Shown one piece after another: positions 26,284 through 37,810 of a stretch of 64,000 nucleotides of DNA. The notes beneath the pieces were generated by a model. The model saw only the letters and a list, made by a program, of their open reading frames with translations, had not been told where the DNA came from and did not search any database. The stretch covers positions 1,798,001 through 1,862,000 of the forward strand of contig JAJTTP010000007.1 in assembly GCA_023313575.1 (NCBI GenBank), read 5' to 3'. Made by a program: the position numbers and the translations under genes. Position 1 is the first letter of the stretch. Each line of letters begins with the position of its first letter. The stretch comes from Eutypella sp. D-1 (taxonomy: Eukaryota > Ascomycota > Sordariomycetes > Xylariales > Diatrypaceae).

Positions 26284-27510
26284 GTGTGATTATGCGGACA
26301 AGCAGATGATTCGATGGATCCTTGATCAGGAGCGATGGGATCGTCAGCCAATACTTTGCGGGACCTCTATATCACAAAAGTCCTACTGGGTTGTACCGAA
26401 ACCCTTACGAGAATTGCCTCAGCCGTTGCATCCGAGGTTATGTAAGTCTGGCCAACGGGGGGCACGTACGTCTGCAGATGAGCATGGAAGTTGATAGCTC
26501 AACTTGTATGTCTCGCCCTATCACACGGTTCGCAAGCATGATGGATTCGGACGGTTTTGGCCCGGGGGTGCGGTCAAATGTCCCGGTGTAAGATGGGATG
26601 GTTTGATCGTTGACCTGAAACGCTAGCAATATCATGACGAGGTGTTCGTTGCTTTCCCATCATCCTTTCAAAGTCATGAAGGTATATGAAAATACCCGAG
26701 AGCAAAGTTATGATGATAACATGAATCCTCCTTGCCCCTTTTATCAACTGTATACTCATCCCATACTGATTCCGACCGTGGCCCCTACGCAGCCAAACAC
26801 GAGAGCGGGAAATCTGACAAGCACTAGAACTTCGCTCCTTCCTCGATCTTTCAAGCGTGCATATCATAGAAGTTGATGGGAATAGGAAATTTACGTACAC
26901 CAGTGGACCGTTGAGGCAGTGATGATGTTATGTGAGGTTGAAACGGTCAAAATGTAATGGTCGTTGTTCCTTACGTAGCAAGCCTAGCAAGCCTAGGTAC
27001 TTAGTTATGTAATTATGCCCTAACATTCACCCCCTCGTCGCATAAATAAACGTACTACAAAGTCATCCAGAACATGTATTCCCGTAATTAATGATAACAT
27101 CATAATCTCTTATCGTCGTTATGAGGGCATTCCCAGACTACACTCGAGTCCAATCTCCCTACTTATAAGGAGATGTAGTTACCCAGTTACCCCTGACTTG
27201 TTCTACTCGAAAGTGCACTTTTTTTAATTACTACCTACCACTACTTACCTAGGGCACGCTGCATTAGGTAAGTAAGTAGCAGACCCACTTACCTACTTAC
27301 CTACATATAGGTAGGTACCTATAGTTACGTACTTAGGTAGTATTGTTCGTAAACTTTGGCTGCTTGGAGTCATTTCTTCAACTTTTCTTTTCTCTCTCCT
27401 ATTCTTGCAAACATCACCATTCACCATTCCAAGACACGCAGTCACGTCGCACCCCATTTACCACTGATAAAACCAATACTATATCGACACTTCCATCAAT
27501 CGGCCTTGCC
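26284..27510. other. Intergenic region and promoter of the Gemin2-like gene
   Basis: Overlapping frames of 80-108 codons between 26237 and 26900 are not recognised. The last 300 bases change character, with TACCTA/TAGGTA motifs at 27220-27345 and then a pyrimidine-rich leader running up to the ATG at 27511. This is a typical fungal promoter and 5' UTR layout. Confidence 0.5.
27220..27345. repeat. TACCTA/TAGGTA cluster upstream of the Gemin2-like gene
   Basis: About 125 bases are dominated by TACCTA, TTACCTACTTACC, TAGGTAAGTAAGTAG and TAGGTAGGTACCTA strings on both strands. The cluster ends about 165 bases before the start codon of the Gemin2-like gene, so it lies in the promoter region. Whether it acts as a regulatory site or is a dispersed repeat cannot be judged from one copy. 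Confidence 0.6.
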
Positions 27511-29302
27511 ATGGGATCAAAGCGATCGCCCGAAAACGACGGTGGCCCCGCATCAAAACGTCGTAGGGAGGAAAAAGCTACGAAACACAATAATTCAGGC
27601 ATCGACCAAACATACGGGCAACGAGGGGCTTTTGGGTCTTTACAGGACACGACGACTACCGTTCCATCCTGGGATAGCGACCTAGACTGTGAGGACGATG
27701 GCGACGCGCTGGCATACCTGAGATCAGTCCGGTAAGCTCCTCCCCCTATCCAATTTCCTTTTCATGATACCCAAAGCTAAAACCGCCATGTCAGTTCGTT
27801 GGATGGAGGAATATGATGAAATAGGATGATGCTGATATGGTGAGTATAGAATTCAGGCTGGTGGTATACCCCACGTCATCGTTGCCGAGAAAGCCGGACC
27901 CCAGCTACCCCCCCGTCGTCTACCAACAGATAGTGCAGTAATACAAGAAGACCAAGAGGAGGGCTCCGTCGATCGCAGCATATACCAGAACGGTGTCGGC
28001 GATTCCAGGGGATACTATTACGATGGAGCGTACACGGCAATTCCTGACGAGTGCGACGAGGACGACGGAGAATATGAGGGCGAGCATGAAGAGTACGACG
28101 AGGACAGCCCGACATCGAGTGAGGATGGCCGCCCTCGCAACAGCAACTCAGATGAGATCCGCGACGCGTACTACGCTGCCTTGACGCGCCAATATCTCTC
28201 TCTGCGCGCCATCTTACGCACGAAACCGCCGCAGAGCGCCGTCGCATCTCTGACCTCGTCCAATCCGACTCAGGTGGGCAAGCTCGGGGGTGACTCCTCA
28301 ATGTTCTCGAGGTGGACCGGCCTCATCAAGGCCACAGACCCTCTCCCTGCCCAGGTCGCCTCCATGAGAAAGGACAGCGTCGTGCGTCTGCTGCGCGTCC
28401 TGCTCGGCAGCAAGTCGTTCCGCGAGGGGTATGAGCTACGAGAGCGCACGAGCCGGTGGATTTGGGCTCTGCTGGCCCGCCTCCCCGACCGGGGCGAACT
28501 CGACTACCAGGAGATCGGCTGGATCCGCGAGCTGGGAAAGAGGGCCGTCCTCTTTATGATGAGTCTGACCGAGCGCGAAGTCCTGCATGACCACTATGGC
28601 GTCGGCGGTAGCGGGGAGAGTGGGGACGACGCCTCCGTGGAGGTAGACGAAGGCATTGAGGAGATCGCCACGCCCACTTACCCTGAAGACGAGGATGACG
28701 AGAGCTCTGCTAAGGCCGGAGCTGACGGAATACCTGACGAAGAAGACGGGCGCGTTGATGCTGATGTCGACGATCCCCCCGTACCAGAGGCGGTTGCCGC
28801 CCCGCCCAACCCTCAACGCACAATTCCGTCGGCTGATGCCATCGCAGATGTGGACCGGCGCACCCACACCCCCCCCTCCGGTCGTGAAACCCGCGTATCC
28901 GACGAAGAGGACGCCACAGGACAAGCATCGGACGTGGAGATGCAGCTAGACTCGGATATGGAAGACGGGGAAGTACCCGATGAACCACCATCACCACCAC
29001 AAGAACAGAAACTTCAAGAAGGGGATCATGAAGCTGACATCGAGAGCGTCAAGGCCCGCCTGCTCTCCCGATTAGAAGAAGTGGAGGGGGCCGAGGAGAG
29101 AGAGGAGGAAGGGTACCCGACGCCAACACCGGAGCCGGAGCCGGAGCCGGAGCTGACCCCAGCGCAGAAGGAGGCCGCGAGGGCGCAGGTCAACCTGCGC
29201 GCGACGCTGAACATGATTCTGACGGTCGCCGGTGAGTTCTACGGTCAGCGAGACCTGCTCGAGTTCCGGAACCCATTCTCGCGCTTGGGTGAGGATGTGT
29301 AA
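27511..29302 (+). CDS. Gemin2/SIP1-like snRNP assembly protein
   Basis: Two exons, 27511-27731 and 27850-29302, join in frame to give 557 residues; the intron has a GTAAGC donor and TATAG acceptor. The start ATG follows a pyrimidine-rich leader. Across the junction the protein reads ALAYLRSVR then IPHVIVAEK, which matches the N-terminal part of fungal Gemin2-type proteins. Residues about 245-315 hold the helical core, including MRKDSVVRLLRVLLGSK, SRWIWALLARLP and WIRELGKRAVL, resembling the C-terminal part of the Gemin2/SIP1 family. Gemin2 binds Sm proteins during assembly of spliceosomal snRNPs. The N-terminus has a KR-rich, nuclear-signal-like patch. A long acidic insert follows the core, with Glu-Pro repeats near residues 500-507, and the extreme C-terminus (TLNMILTVAGEFYGQRDL) is helical again. 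The protein is much longer than animal Gemin2 because of the acidic regions. The family call is from memory of motifs. Confidence 0.7.
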
Positions 29303-30824
29303 GAAAGCGAGCGAGAAGAGAAGTGAAGAGAAGGAGTTTTAGCAACCCACCTCCCCTAGTTCTGCATGATGCGCATGCATAGTATGCGATGCGATGCGTA
29401 TGATCATGCATACATGCATGCATGCGCGAGACGCGTGAAGTCAGGATGATAAAGAAAGCCAAAAGCCCGCCTCCCAGTAACCAATCCAGCCAAGCCTTGC
29501 CAGACCCGAGCTCATGCCGTAAGCCCCCGGCACGTCGGAGTCCCCCCCTCCCCCCTTCACTCTGCCGAAGATGAGAGAGCTTGAGGGGCAGAAGAAAGGC
29601 GGGCAGGCAAGGTAAAAAAAGCACTGAAGGAGGCTTTGGAATGCGATCAAACCTGCTTCTTGCTCCCAGGTAGGATGGCGTAGGTAGCGCCTGTATAGGC
29701 GGGGCAGCCCAAGAGGTAAATCGGTTGATTTGGCCTGTTCGTCATTTACATGTCTATGAGATAGATGTCTACCTGAATTCGTACAGAGATAGAGAGAGAG
29801 AATAATAAATATATTAATACCCCTGAAGGAATTACCTCCAATGCTTTACAGTAACCCGAGGGCATACCCATCCTTCTTGTACATCCTAGTTCTCTCACCG
29901 GGCCCCATACAAATATAGATGGATATATAACTAATATCAGATGTGAACTACCTACCCACCTGCCTGCTCGTCGATCTCGTTCTCGTCTTGTCTCGTACAA
30001 AACCAAAACTTTGGATTTCCATTCCCTCGATATCCAGCCAGAAGCATGCTTAGAAAACTATACAACTACCTACCCTACGGTAGAACAACGACGCCGAGAA
30101 GATATATAGCACCGTACCGCGCACAATAAAACCCCCATTCAGAATCATACCTCGATGAAAGAAAGCTTGCTCCTCCATGTCTCGTATTGCATGCGGAGAT
30201 ACTTACCCATAGAGCTTAACCCGTAGACTATTACGCCTTGTACGTGACTCTACGATGAGCGAGCACGAAATCCTCACAATCAAAACATACGGCTGGCTTC
30301 CTTCACATTTCATACATCATCCCAAAGGCAAGAGATCTAATGATGAGAATAAAATGACGGGCCATTTCATAATCACTACCTATACGAACCCAGCCACCAG
30401 AATAACTAACTACCTACAGGCCCTCCACTTCCTCGCCCCTCCTCACCTCATTTCCACTCTCTCACCACCTGTAAGCAGGGTTTCCCTCCTCTTCTTTTTT
30501 AAAAAGAAGGGGAAAAAACTATAAAGAATGACGCCCACCTTTACCCCGTCACGCCGTTATCCGCGTACCAACCCGATATTAGAATATCACACGCAACGCC
30601 GTAAAGCAACGGCGGTCCAGCCCGCAAACAACCCCCCCAACTTGCTCTAAGCCTTCTAGTCTAGAAAGTGTATTCGCACCGACCCTTCCTTCTCAGTCCA
30701 TAAGCAATACCAAACCATACCTGCCACGCCACAAGGATAAGTCATCCAAACCACCAGAGAGCCTCCATTGCACCCACCCCTTCCCGCGCATGCTCTCCAT
30801 ACTTCTGGAGGGGTTCGGAGGTCC
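29303..30824. other. Convergent intergenic region
   Basis: This lies between the 3' ends of the Gemin2-like gene and the disordered-protein gene. It contains an ATGC/GCAT-rich block at 29363-29428, AT-rich DNA near 29780-29820 and a short inverted repeat of TTTTTTAAAAAAG type near 30493. Open frames are short and unlike proteins. No RNA gene is recognised. Confidence 0.5.
29363..29428. repeat. ATGC/GCAT alternating palindromic block
   Basis: The block is made largely of overlapping TGCATGCA, GCGATGCGATGCG and GCATACATGCATGC units, so it is rich in self-complementary steps. It lies about 60 bases after the stop codon of the Gemin2-like gene, where it could fold in the 3' UTR. Confidence 0.6.
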
Positions 30825-33800
30825 TCACAAGAACACGCTCCTATCGTCGTTGCTGCTTGCCATCCTCCTGCGTCTGCTGCTGAGGAACATTTCGACCATC
30901 TTCTTGCTCCCCATGCCCAGTTCACGACGGTCGGGGCTCGTCTCGGGGCCGACAGCCGCCGCCGTGCCCGCCGCCGGTGCCGCTGCTGCGTCCTCGTTCG
31001 TGCTCTTCCCGGATCCAATGCGCGGGCTAACATTCTCGCTCTTCTAGTGCGTCACATTAGCCACCGATTTGGCGCTTATAGAATCATTAACCGCCCCGAA
31101 CTGTTGATCAACCGCTGCGGCGATTCCAGGACTTGACATGGGACCCGCGTGTTCCGCTGGTCTGGCTTGCTTTCGGGGTAGTTTGGATGCCGGGTAACGT
31201 CGTTCGCGGGGCTGGTTGCCTTGAAGAGCATTGAGGGATCGCATATGCGTCGGAGTGCTTCGGGGTGTCGCATTAAACGGGGTGTATTTGGAAGCCATCT
31301 CCCCATTGGTGTCGGTTTTCCCGGGGCCAGAGCCGATATCTGTAGACGAAGGCGCGGTCCGCAGCGCACTCCTTATGGGAACCGGGGGTGGCTTGGCTAT
31401 CTCCCTCTCCTTGTTAGATAATGTCTCAGCGCCGCTCTTTGGTAAGGGGCGAGGTAAGTATGTCGCTGGTTTGGAATACTCGCTCGATGAAGTCTTAGAG
31501 TCTAATCTCATTGGCTTGTAGACGTAGAGCTCTTCAGGCTCCTCGCTATCATCGTCGATAATCTGAGTCCTTTCGCGGACATGCCGCGATAACGGCGATA
31601 AAAACAGTTCATCATGAAGACCGTCGCCGTCTGTCTGAATACCGGAACCCTCAAGTTTGGACATATTGTCAGACAACCAAGCCTTCCAATCTGCCGAACT
31701 ATTAGTCGAAGTAATACGTTCCTTAGGAAAGCTCGGCGGAGCCAGCGCGCTGGAACGGTATTTATTTGGCGTGACGAAGATTGTTGCGTGCCCTGGAGGG
31801 CTAGGCGATCTCTGGGAATCTCCACCGAGCTGGATTATGTTGCGTGATGCATTTTTAGGGGTTTCTGCATCGCAGGAGTAAATGCTCTCTGCATATTGCA
31901 TTTTTGGGTCTACCGCAGAATCGCCAGTGTTGGGGCATCGCAAGGGTAGAGTGGACAAAGATTGCATCCAAGGATTAAACTCAGGTGACTTCAGTTGTGG
32001 TGTTTTAGTTGCCTCTCGCATCGACCCTTGCAGAGTACGTCTATATGGACTTTTGGTGCGAAAAAGATGGCACATTGGACTGCCGAAGAACGCGGATGTA
32101 CGAGAGGATAAGCTTTGTGGTGGAACTTTATGCTGTTCTTCAGAGCAGGGCGCTGTGAAAGGGCGGCCGTCCCCGGACTCGTCCCCGTAAGCTCGATCCG
32201 CGGGAGGAATCACACTGGAATACAGTCTTGCTTCGCTCTTAGCGTATCTCTCCTCGTCAAGACCTGGGTGGACTGGGGAGTTGTTTTGACTACCTCGAAA
32301 CCTGGCCGTATTTATCACTGTCCCAGTCGTTCCCACTGATTCGCAGTCGGAATTGTCGTTGGCAACAACGCGTCGAATTGTCGAAGGCGTCCCTAAGCGC
32401 CAACTTTGAACGCTATAAGAACTGCCGCGCGGGGGCGGTATAAACTCAGCATGTGCATCATCCTTGGCACTGTCAGTGTCTTGGGCACCACAATATTGAG
32501 ACTGCTTGCGCTTCCCGTTAACCCTCTTCATCAATGCCGAGTATACTCTCTGACCGCTGATGGTAGAATGCGATTGCGGCAGTGATGGCAAGGGTGGAAG
32601 AGGGTTGGTGCTGGGTGGGACGAAGGTGTCGGCTATTTGTGCTCGTTTCTTCACGGAAGATGAGCTGACATGTACCCCATTTTCCTTGATGACAGACAAG
32701 CGCTGCCGTTCCCAGTCTCTTCCAGAATTGGTTGCAGTAGTAGCAGTATTAGTATCGGAATTACTCCAGCTAGTGACACGAGATTTCTCGTCGGAGGCGT
32801 TCCTCTCACTGCTCAGACTCTCGAGGCTCCCCTGGCGAGAACGCAACTGCTGGTATGATGGTACGGTATGGAGAGATGGTAAACCAGAATTCACACGCGA
32901 TATGGTACCTGCATCTATCGGCGAATTGGGACGAAATATGTCGTCAACGTGGTTGGCAATGCTTTGACTCTCCCCACTGCGTGACATCCGTGATGATATT
33001 TGCTGAGGGGGGAAGGCAATTTCGTCTGATTCTTCTCTGCTGGAGGTAAACATCGATTTCAATTTGTGCTTCAGGCCAAATGATGTCTTGCGAGCTTTAT
33101 CACGTAGGCTACCATCCTTGGGAATTCTGAGGCGCAAGGATGTAGCTCCGTTACTCACGTCCCTTAAACTCTTCTTGAACGCTCTAACTCCTGCTGGTTT
33201 GGAGCTCAAGTATGCTGACTCGGGGGCATTAAGTTGTGATCTGGAGTGATCTTGGTGACTTTTTAGGAAACTCATTGACTTGGGCGCCCTGAGACCTGTA
33301 GGGCGCCTGTTTTCATCAGATCGTGGAGCTATATTCTGAGAATGTCCAGGGAAGCCATTAGTGACTGTAGTCAGAGTTCGACGCTCCTTAGGAAGCGCGG
33401 TCGTATAGTTGAGTTCCGGGTTGATTAGCATAGACCTCGATTTGCGAACTCGACGATAGGACGACGGCGCCGAAGCAATGTCGTCCTCGGGGGTGTAGTA
33501 CTCCTCACTCGTAATGAGCGCATTGATGTAGTCTCCGGCGGTGCCCTTGGCAGCGGAAGCCATGCCTGATGCAAAGGAGCTGTTCTCGTACCCATGCCGA
33601 CGAGTACAGAGACTGGGAGTTGGTGTGAGGTCGCCGTGGGACGTATTAGCTCTCGGAACCGGTGGTGGCCTTGGTCGCATAAACCGCACGCTCTGCTGAC
33701 GTCGAAGTGCTGGGCTTCTCTCAACTGGATCACGAACACTCCTGGGACTGTCGGTGCTGATTGTACCGTGGTAACGCGGCGGCGGCCAGGGGGATGTATC

Positions 33801-33977
33801 CGACGTCGAGCTCCTCTCTTTGGCCCTCGCAAAGGCCTGCATGGCTGCTGCTTGGGCATCACGCTCGGCCATTTCGGGAAGTATATACTCTAGGTGAACG
33901 CTTTTCGCGGATGACGTCGAAGTCGACTTTCGATGCTGAAGGCTCTTGAAAGACCTTGTACTGTTGTGACGTTGCAT
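30825..33977 (-). CDS. Conserved-type fungal disordered protein, about 1030 residues
   Basis: The main exon runs from the ATG at 33977. That start is chosen because the N-terminus MQRHNSTRSFKSLQHRKS and, shortly after, AERDAQAAAMQAFARAKER resemble a common opening of fungal hypothetical proteins; upstream codons are hydrophobic and look like 5' UTR. The exon ends at 31113 (or 31092, both in phase). The intron ends in CTAAT...CACTAG at 31044, and a last exon, 31043-30825, adds 72 residues beginning KSENVSPRIGSGK. Ignoring this intron would end the protein early at a TAG that is the intron's own acceptor. The protein is very rich in Ser, Thr, Pro and Arg, with many short basic and proline patches and no folded domain I recognise. 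Function is unknown; a regulatory or scaffold role is only a guess. Donor choice is uncertain (955 or 962 residues before the last exon). Confidence 0.7.
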
Positions 33978-35064
33978 AGGGTACTCTCTTCGAGTGACTG
34001 TGGGATTAATGTTGGTCGACTTGAATGATAGGGGGAGCGGGATTTGATACCGAAAGACAACAAGTTCTCCCTGAACGTAGTATAAACAGACGAGCAACAC
34101 AGATATCACGGGTACGCCAGAGAATACGAGGGGGAAAGACGAGAATGGAAGATGAATTACACTTTTGGCCCGTATTAGTAAAGACAAAACTAACCAAAAG
34201 TCCGGGATGTATATAACAAGAGTAGAAGAATGTAGAATGTTGATTCCTGACGATACAGATGAAGTTTGAGAGAAATGTTTTTGTGTGAATACAAGAGGCA
34301 GCAAGTCAACATACGTGAAGTCCTAAGTCATACCTTCAGGCTTCACTAAACAAGACTTTCGGTACGGAAATCAATCGAAAAATGCCACCAGGTCCCCTCG
34401 AATGCTTACTATTTACACGGGATCCCATACGCTATGATAGAAAAAGGAGAGCATCGCACCTGCATTTACCACGGCGAGTTTGTTTTTACCTGATTGCTCC
34501 GGTTGCTCCTCCCTATCCGCCTCACAGTGGAAAGAAAGGGCAAGGGGCAATACGGCCATCGGGAAGGAAAACCTTTGGCAACGCAACGTCATTGTAACAC
34601 ATGACCAGGCGCTTAGCAGATAGTAGTATCCTTTCCGAATTAAAGGGGTAGATATACTCCAGGGCTGCGCTACGTTATAACTTGATATCAACTCTAATCA
34701 GCTAGCATACTTTTAATATAATACTATACCTCCTATGAGAACGTGGACTACAAAGATTAAGTTGTGCAAGGCTTAAGTATTCACGACGGGGACCGAATAG
34801 TATGTATGCTCACAATAATCTCGACGTATATTGGAGGCCAAGTATATGCCATTGAAGCTACGTTAAGACAGTCTTAAAGAGACGGTTCACCGATGTGGTT
34901 CGAAACCCACGTTTGTAAGTACAATAAGAAACCCGAACAGAACCGTATGCCAAAAACAAAGACGAGACCAAATTCGTTGCCGCCTTTCCCATAAACAATG
35001 CTATTCGCCATCCATCTTCAGACCCTCACCGGAGTCGAGAATGTTACAAGGTTGTTTGGCCTGT
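33978..35064. other. Intergenic: promoter of the disordered protein and 3' end of the protease
   Basis: The right part holds the 3' flank of the vacuolar protease and the left part the 5' region of the disordered-protein gene. A hydrophobic open extension upstream of 33977 (to 34304) is judged untranslated leader. No other gene or RNA is seen. Confidence 0.5.
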
Positions 35065-36728
35065 TTAAGCCCGGATCTCCTCGAAGAACTCCTTGAGCTC
35101 CTCGTCGATGACCTCGTGGATCTTCTGGGAAAGCTCCTCCGCCTTGCTGGAGACGGACGAGAATCCCTTGACGACCTTACCTGAGACAACGTTGAAGTCG
35201 CCCTCAATGGCCTTCTCAAGCTCCTCGAGGGTGACCATGTTGTCAGGGGTCCTCTCGACGGTGTAGCCACCCTCCGAGATGATCTCCGAGTAGTTAGACT
35301 TGCCACCACCGTTGAAGGCGAGCAGGTTGGGGGTGTCGCTGGGGATATCGGACAGGGCGTTCTCGGTGGCAATGCTGATCAGGTTCTTCTTGAGCTTGGC
35401 AGGAGTGATCGCAGCCATGCCGTACTCCGACTCCTCGCTGGGCTGAAGCGAAAGGAAGTATGAAAGGAGACCAGCCAGATGGGGAGAGGCCATGGAAGTA
35501 CCCGAGATGGTGTTGATGGCAGTCTTGCTTCCGATCCAGGTAGACTGGATGCTGAGACCAGGGCCGAAGATATCGACACACTTGCCCCAGTTGGAGAAAT
35601 AGGCACGGCTGTCGTCAAGAGCGGAGGCACCGACGGTGAGGGCCTTAGTAGCAGCAGCAGGAGAGTAGTTGCAGGCATCAGCGTTGTCATTGCCAGCAGC
35701 CACGGCAAAGTGGAGACCAGCCTCGACAGCAGCGTTGACGGCTTGGTCAAGCGACGGGGACTTCCCACCGCCGAGAGACATATTCGCAGCGGAACCCTTG
35801 AAGCCCTTGCGCTTGCCCTTCTTCGCGAGCTCGACCTGCTCCAAATGAGCCTCCGCGGCCCACTCGACGCCCTTCATGACATCGGACATGGTACCGGAGC
35901 CGTTGGATCGGAGAACTTTGACAGCATAGATATTGGCCTTCTTGGCGACACCATACTTCTTGCCACCAACGGTACCCGAGCAGTGAGTGCCGTGGCCATT
36001 GCCATCGACGTCCTCGTCACCCTGAGGGATAGTCTTGCCCCACTTGGCACGGCCCTCGAAGTCAACGTGCTCGATGTTGGTACCGGTGTCGATGACATAG
36101 GCATCAACACCCTCACCACCCTCAGCGGCATAGAGGTACTTGTTGTAGGTACCGAAAGACAGTTGGTCGCGGTGGGACACACGAGCCAGACCCCAAGGGG
36201 CATTGCTCTCAAGCTCGGGCTCATCGGAGCTCATGGTGTGGACAAGGGTGTCACGCTCAATGTATTCAATCTGTAAACAATTAATTGATTAGCAAATGTC
36301 TGGCAGTCTAATTGGCGAACACGAGCGCGATGAAGGAATCAACGTACATCAGGGTGTCTCCGAAGCTCCTCAATGGTGGAGTCTTCAAAGTGACCGGAGT
36401 AACCGAGGAATTCGCCTCCGATCTTGTAAGTGTGGGAAAGGCCACGATAAACTTCATCGGCGACAGAGAAATCGCCACGCTTCCGGAGCTCGATGCGCGC
36501 CTGCTCACGGTCGTCATGGAGCTGCTGGATCCAAGAGTGATGATCGGAAGCGCTAGAGTCGGTTACATGCTTCTTGAACTTGACGATGTAGGAGTTGGGA
36601 ATCTCCTCAGCGTCGGTTGAGGAAATGACAGGCGCAGCTCCATCATGGATGGTCTCATAGCTGAAGGAGGGTGCTGCCGCAGCAGAGTACACAGAGTACA
36701 ACAGTGAGAGAGCGAACGAACGCTTCAT
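35065..36728 (-). CDS. PRB1: Vacuolar subtilisin-like serine protease (cerevisin/PrB type)
   Basis: Two exons, 36728-36348 and 36270-35065, give 528 residues, the usual length for this family. The 77 bp intron (GTACGT...TTACAG) sits in the propeptide, joining RRHPD to IEYIERD. Residues 1-20 form a signal peptide. About 45-130 is an inhibitor I9 propeptide (SYIVKFKKHV). The mature protease begins near residue 140-150. The catalytic triad is Asp188 in DAYVIDTGTN, His220 in GNGHGTHCSGT and Ser386 in ISGTSMASPH, with the oxyanion Asn321 in AVAAGNDNAD, so all key residues are present. After the peptidase S8 domain comes a C-terminal tail of about 90 residues (GGYTVERTPDNM onward) typical of fungal vacuolar enzymes rather than secreted alkaline proteases. 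These proteases mature zymogens and degrade autophagic cargo in the vacuole. Homologues include known mould allergens. It is divergent from the BEACH gene across 4.2 kb. Confidence 0.93.
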
Positions 36729-37299
36729 GATGGCGGTATTTGTAGGTACTGTCACTTTGTGATAATTGATTAAGGGGAGTTTGCTGAGGCCGATTGATAA
36801 GTCTACCTGCGACTTAGAAAAGGGACTTAAAACAGGACCAACAAAGAAGGGTAAACTCGAGTAATCAAGTTAATGACTCCTCGAAGTCAAGTTCTGATGA
36901 TGATTTTGATGAATTATGAGGATGGGAAGATGGAGGGTTTGATGAAGAAGAAGGGAGAGTTTGGAAAGAGGAAGGCGAAGCTTGGGGGAAGCTCTATTGT
37001 ATTGATGAGGGAACAGCGGGCGAAGGTACCTGGCAACCTGGTTGGCCTTGGGTTGCCCCATACATTGGAGTGACCGATAAGGTGACCGGCCGCGCACAGC
37101 TCAGCCAGCGGAACGGCTGCCTTCCAACAGATGGTTGCGCGTGTGACGCATTCGCTCCGGGGGTGCGAGGCGTAGGATGGTCTAAGATAAGCCAAAGTTA
37201 GTTTAGTCCGGTGGGTACTTCCCAACCTCTAAGGGCAATGGAGTGTCGCGAGACCACCTCCTGATGGTACAATAACTTAAAGTACTTATTTCAGTACGG

Positions 37300-37810
37300 A
37301 GACATATTGGTATACCAAGGTACCTACGAAAATAGGTACATATATCTACTTTTACCGTGGCGGCATGTCAGCTGCCTCGAGAGGTTCCGCACATGGTAAA
37401 GGGTAACCCGTTCATTCCCCGTTCCTTGGACGGTTCAGCCTTTAGGTTATGCTTTAGGAATTACTAGGTATTACCAGACTCTGTACATGTGAGGCAATAT
37501 GATACTGTTAGTTACCTACTAAGTAGGTATGCGAAATTGCCTCAGTGCCTGTTACTTGCTCGACCCGTCATAATTATGTGTAGGTCGTTAGGTAATTGCT
37601 CACAGAGAGACGGTAAATCGTACATATATGCACACGTAAGTAAATCATCTTCGAGCTATCAGACCGTCAGGGCGACTGGCGATCCTCTAGGTACACGGGT
37701 ACGCTTTAAGTATGTACCTAAATGGGGACACTACTTAAAGTGTACAAGTACCTAAAGTAACCAGGAAGTCTATCCAAGTTCCAACTCTATGTACATGTAC
37801 TAAGTACCTA
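37300..37810. repeat. TACCTA/TAGGTA motif cluster
   Basis: Repeated strings such as AAGGTACCTACG, GTTACCTACTAAGTAGGTAT, AAGTACCTAAAG and ACTAAGTACCTAGAGG occur through about 500 bases, interspersed with TACATGTAC palindromes. It is the same motif family as at 16915, 27220 and 50500. Confidence 0.6.

Noticed and set aside
33978..34304. 109-residue hydrophobic N-terminal extension of the disordered protein
   Set aside because: The hydrophobic translation is unlike the rest of the protein, and the ATG at 33977 gives a typical fungal N-terminus. The extension is read as 5' leader.
34890..34920. tRNA-like B-box string GGTTCGAAAC
   Set aside because: The flanking bases do not form a five-pair T stem, and no acceptor stem or A box could be matched.
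35479..36276. 265-codon open frame on the plus strand
   Set aside because: It lies wholly antisense to the vacuolar protease exon, whose catalytic motifs are intact. The open antisense frame is a by-product of codon bias.
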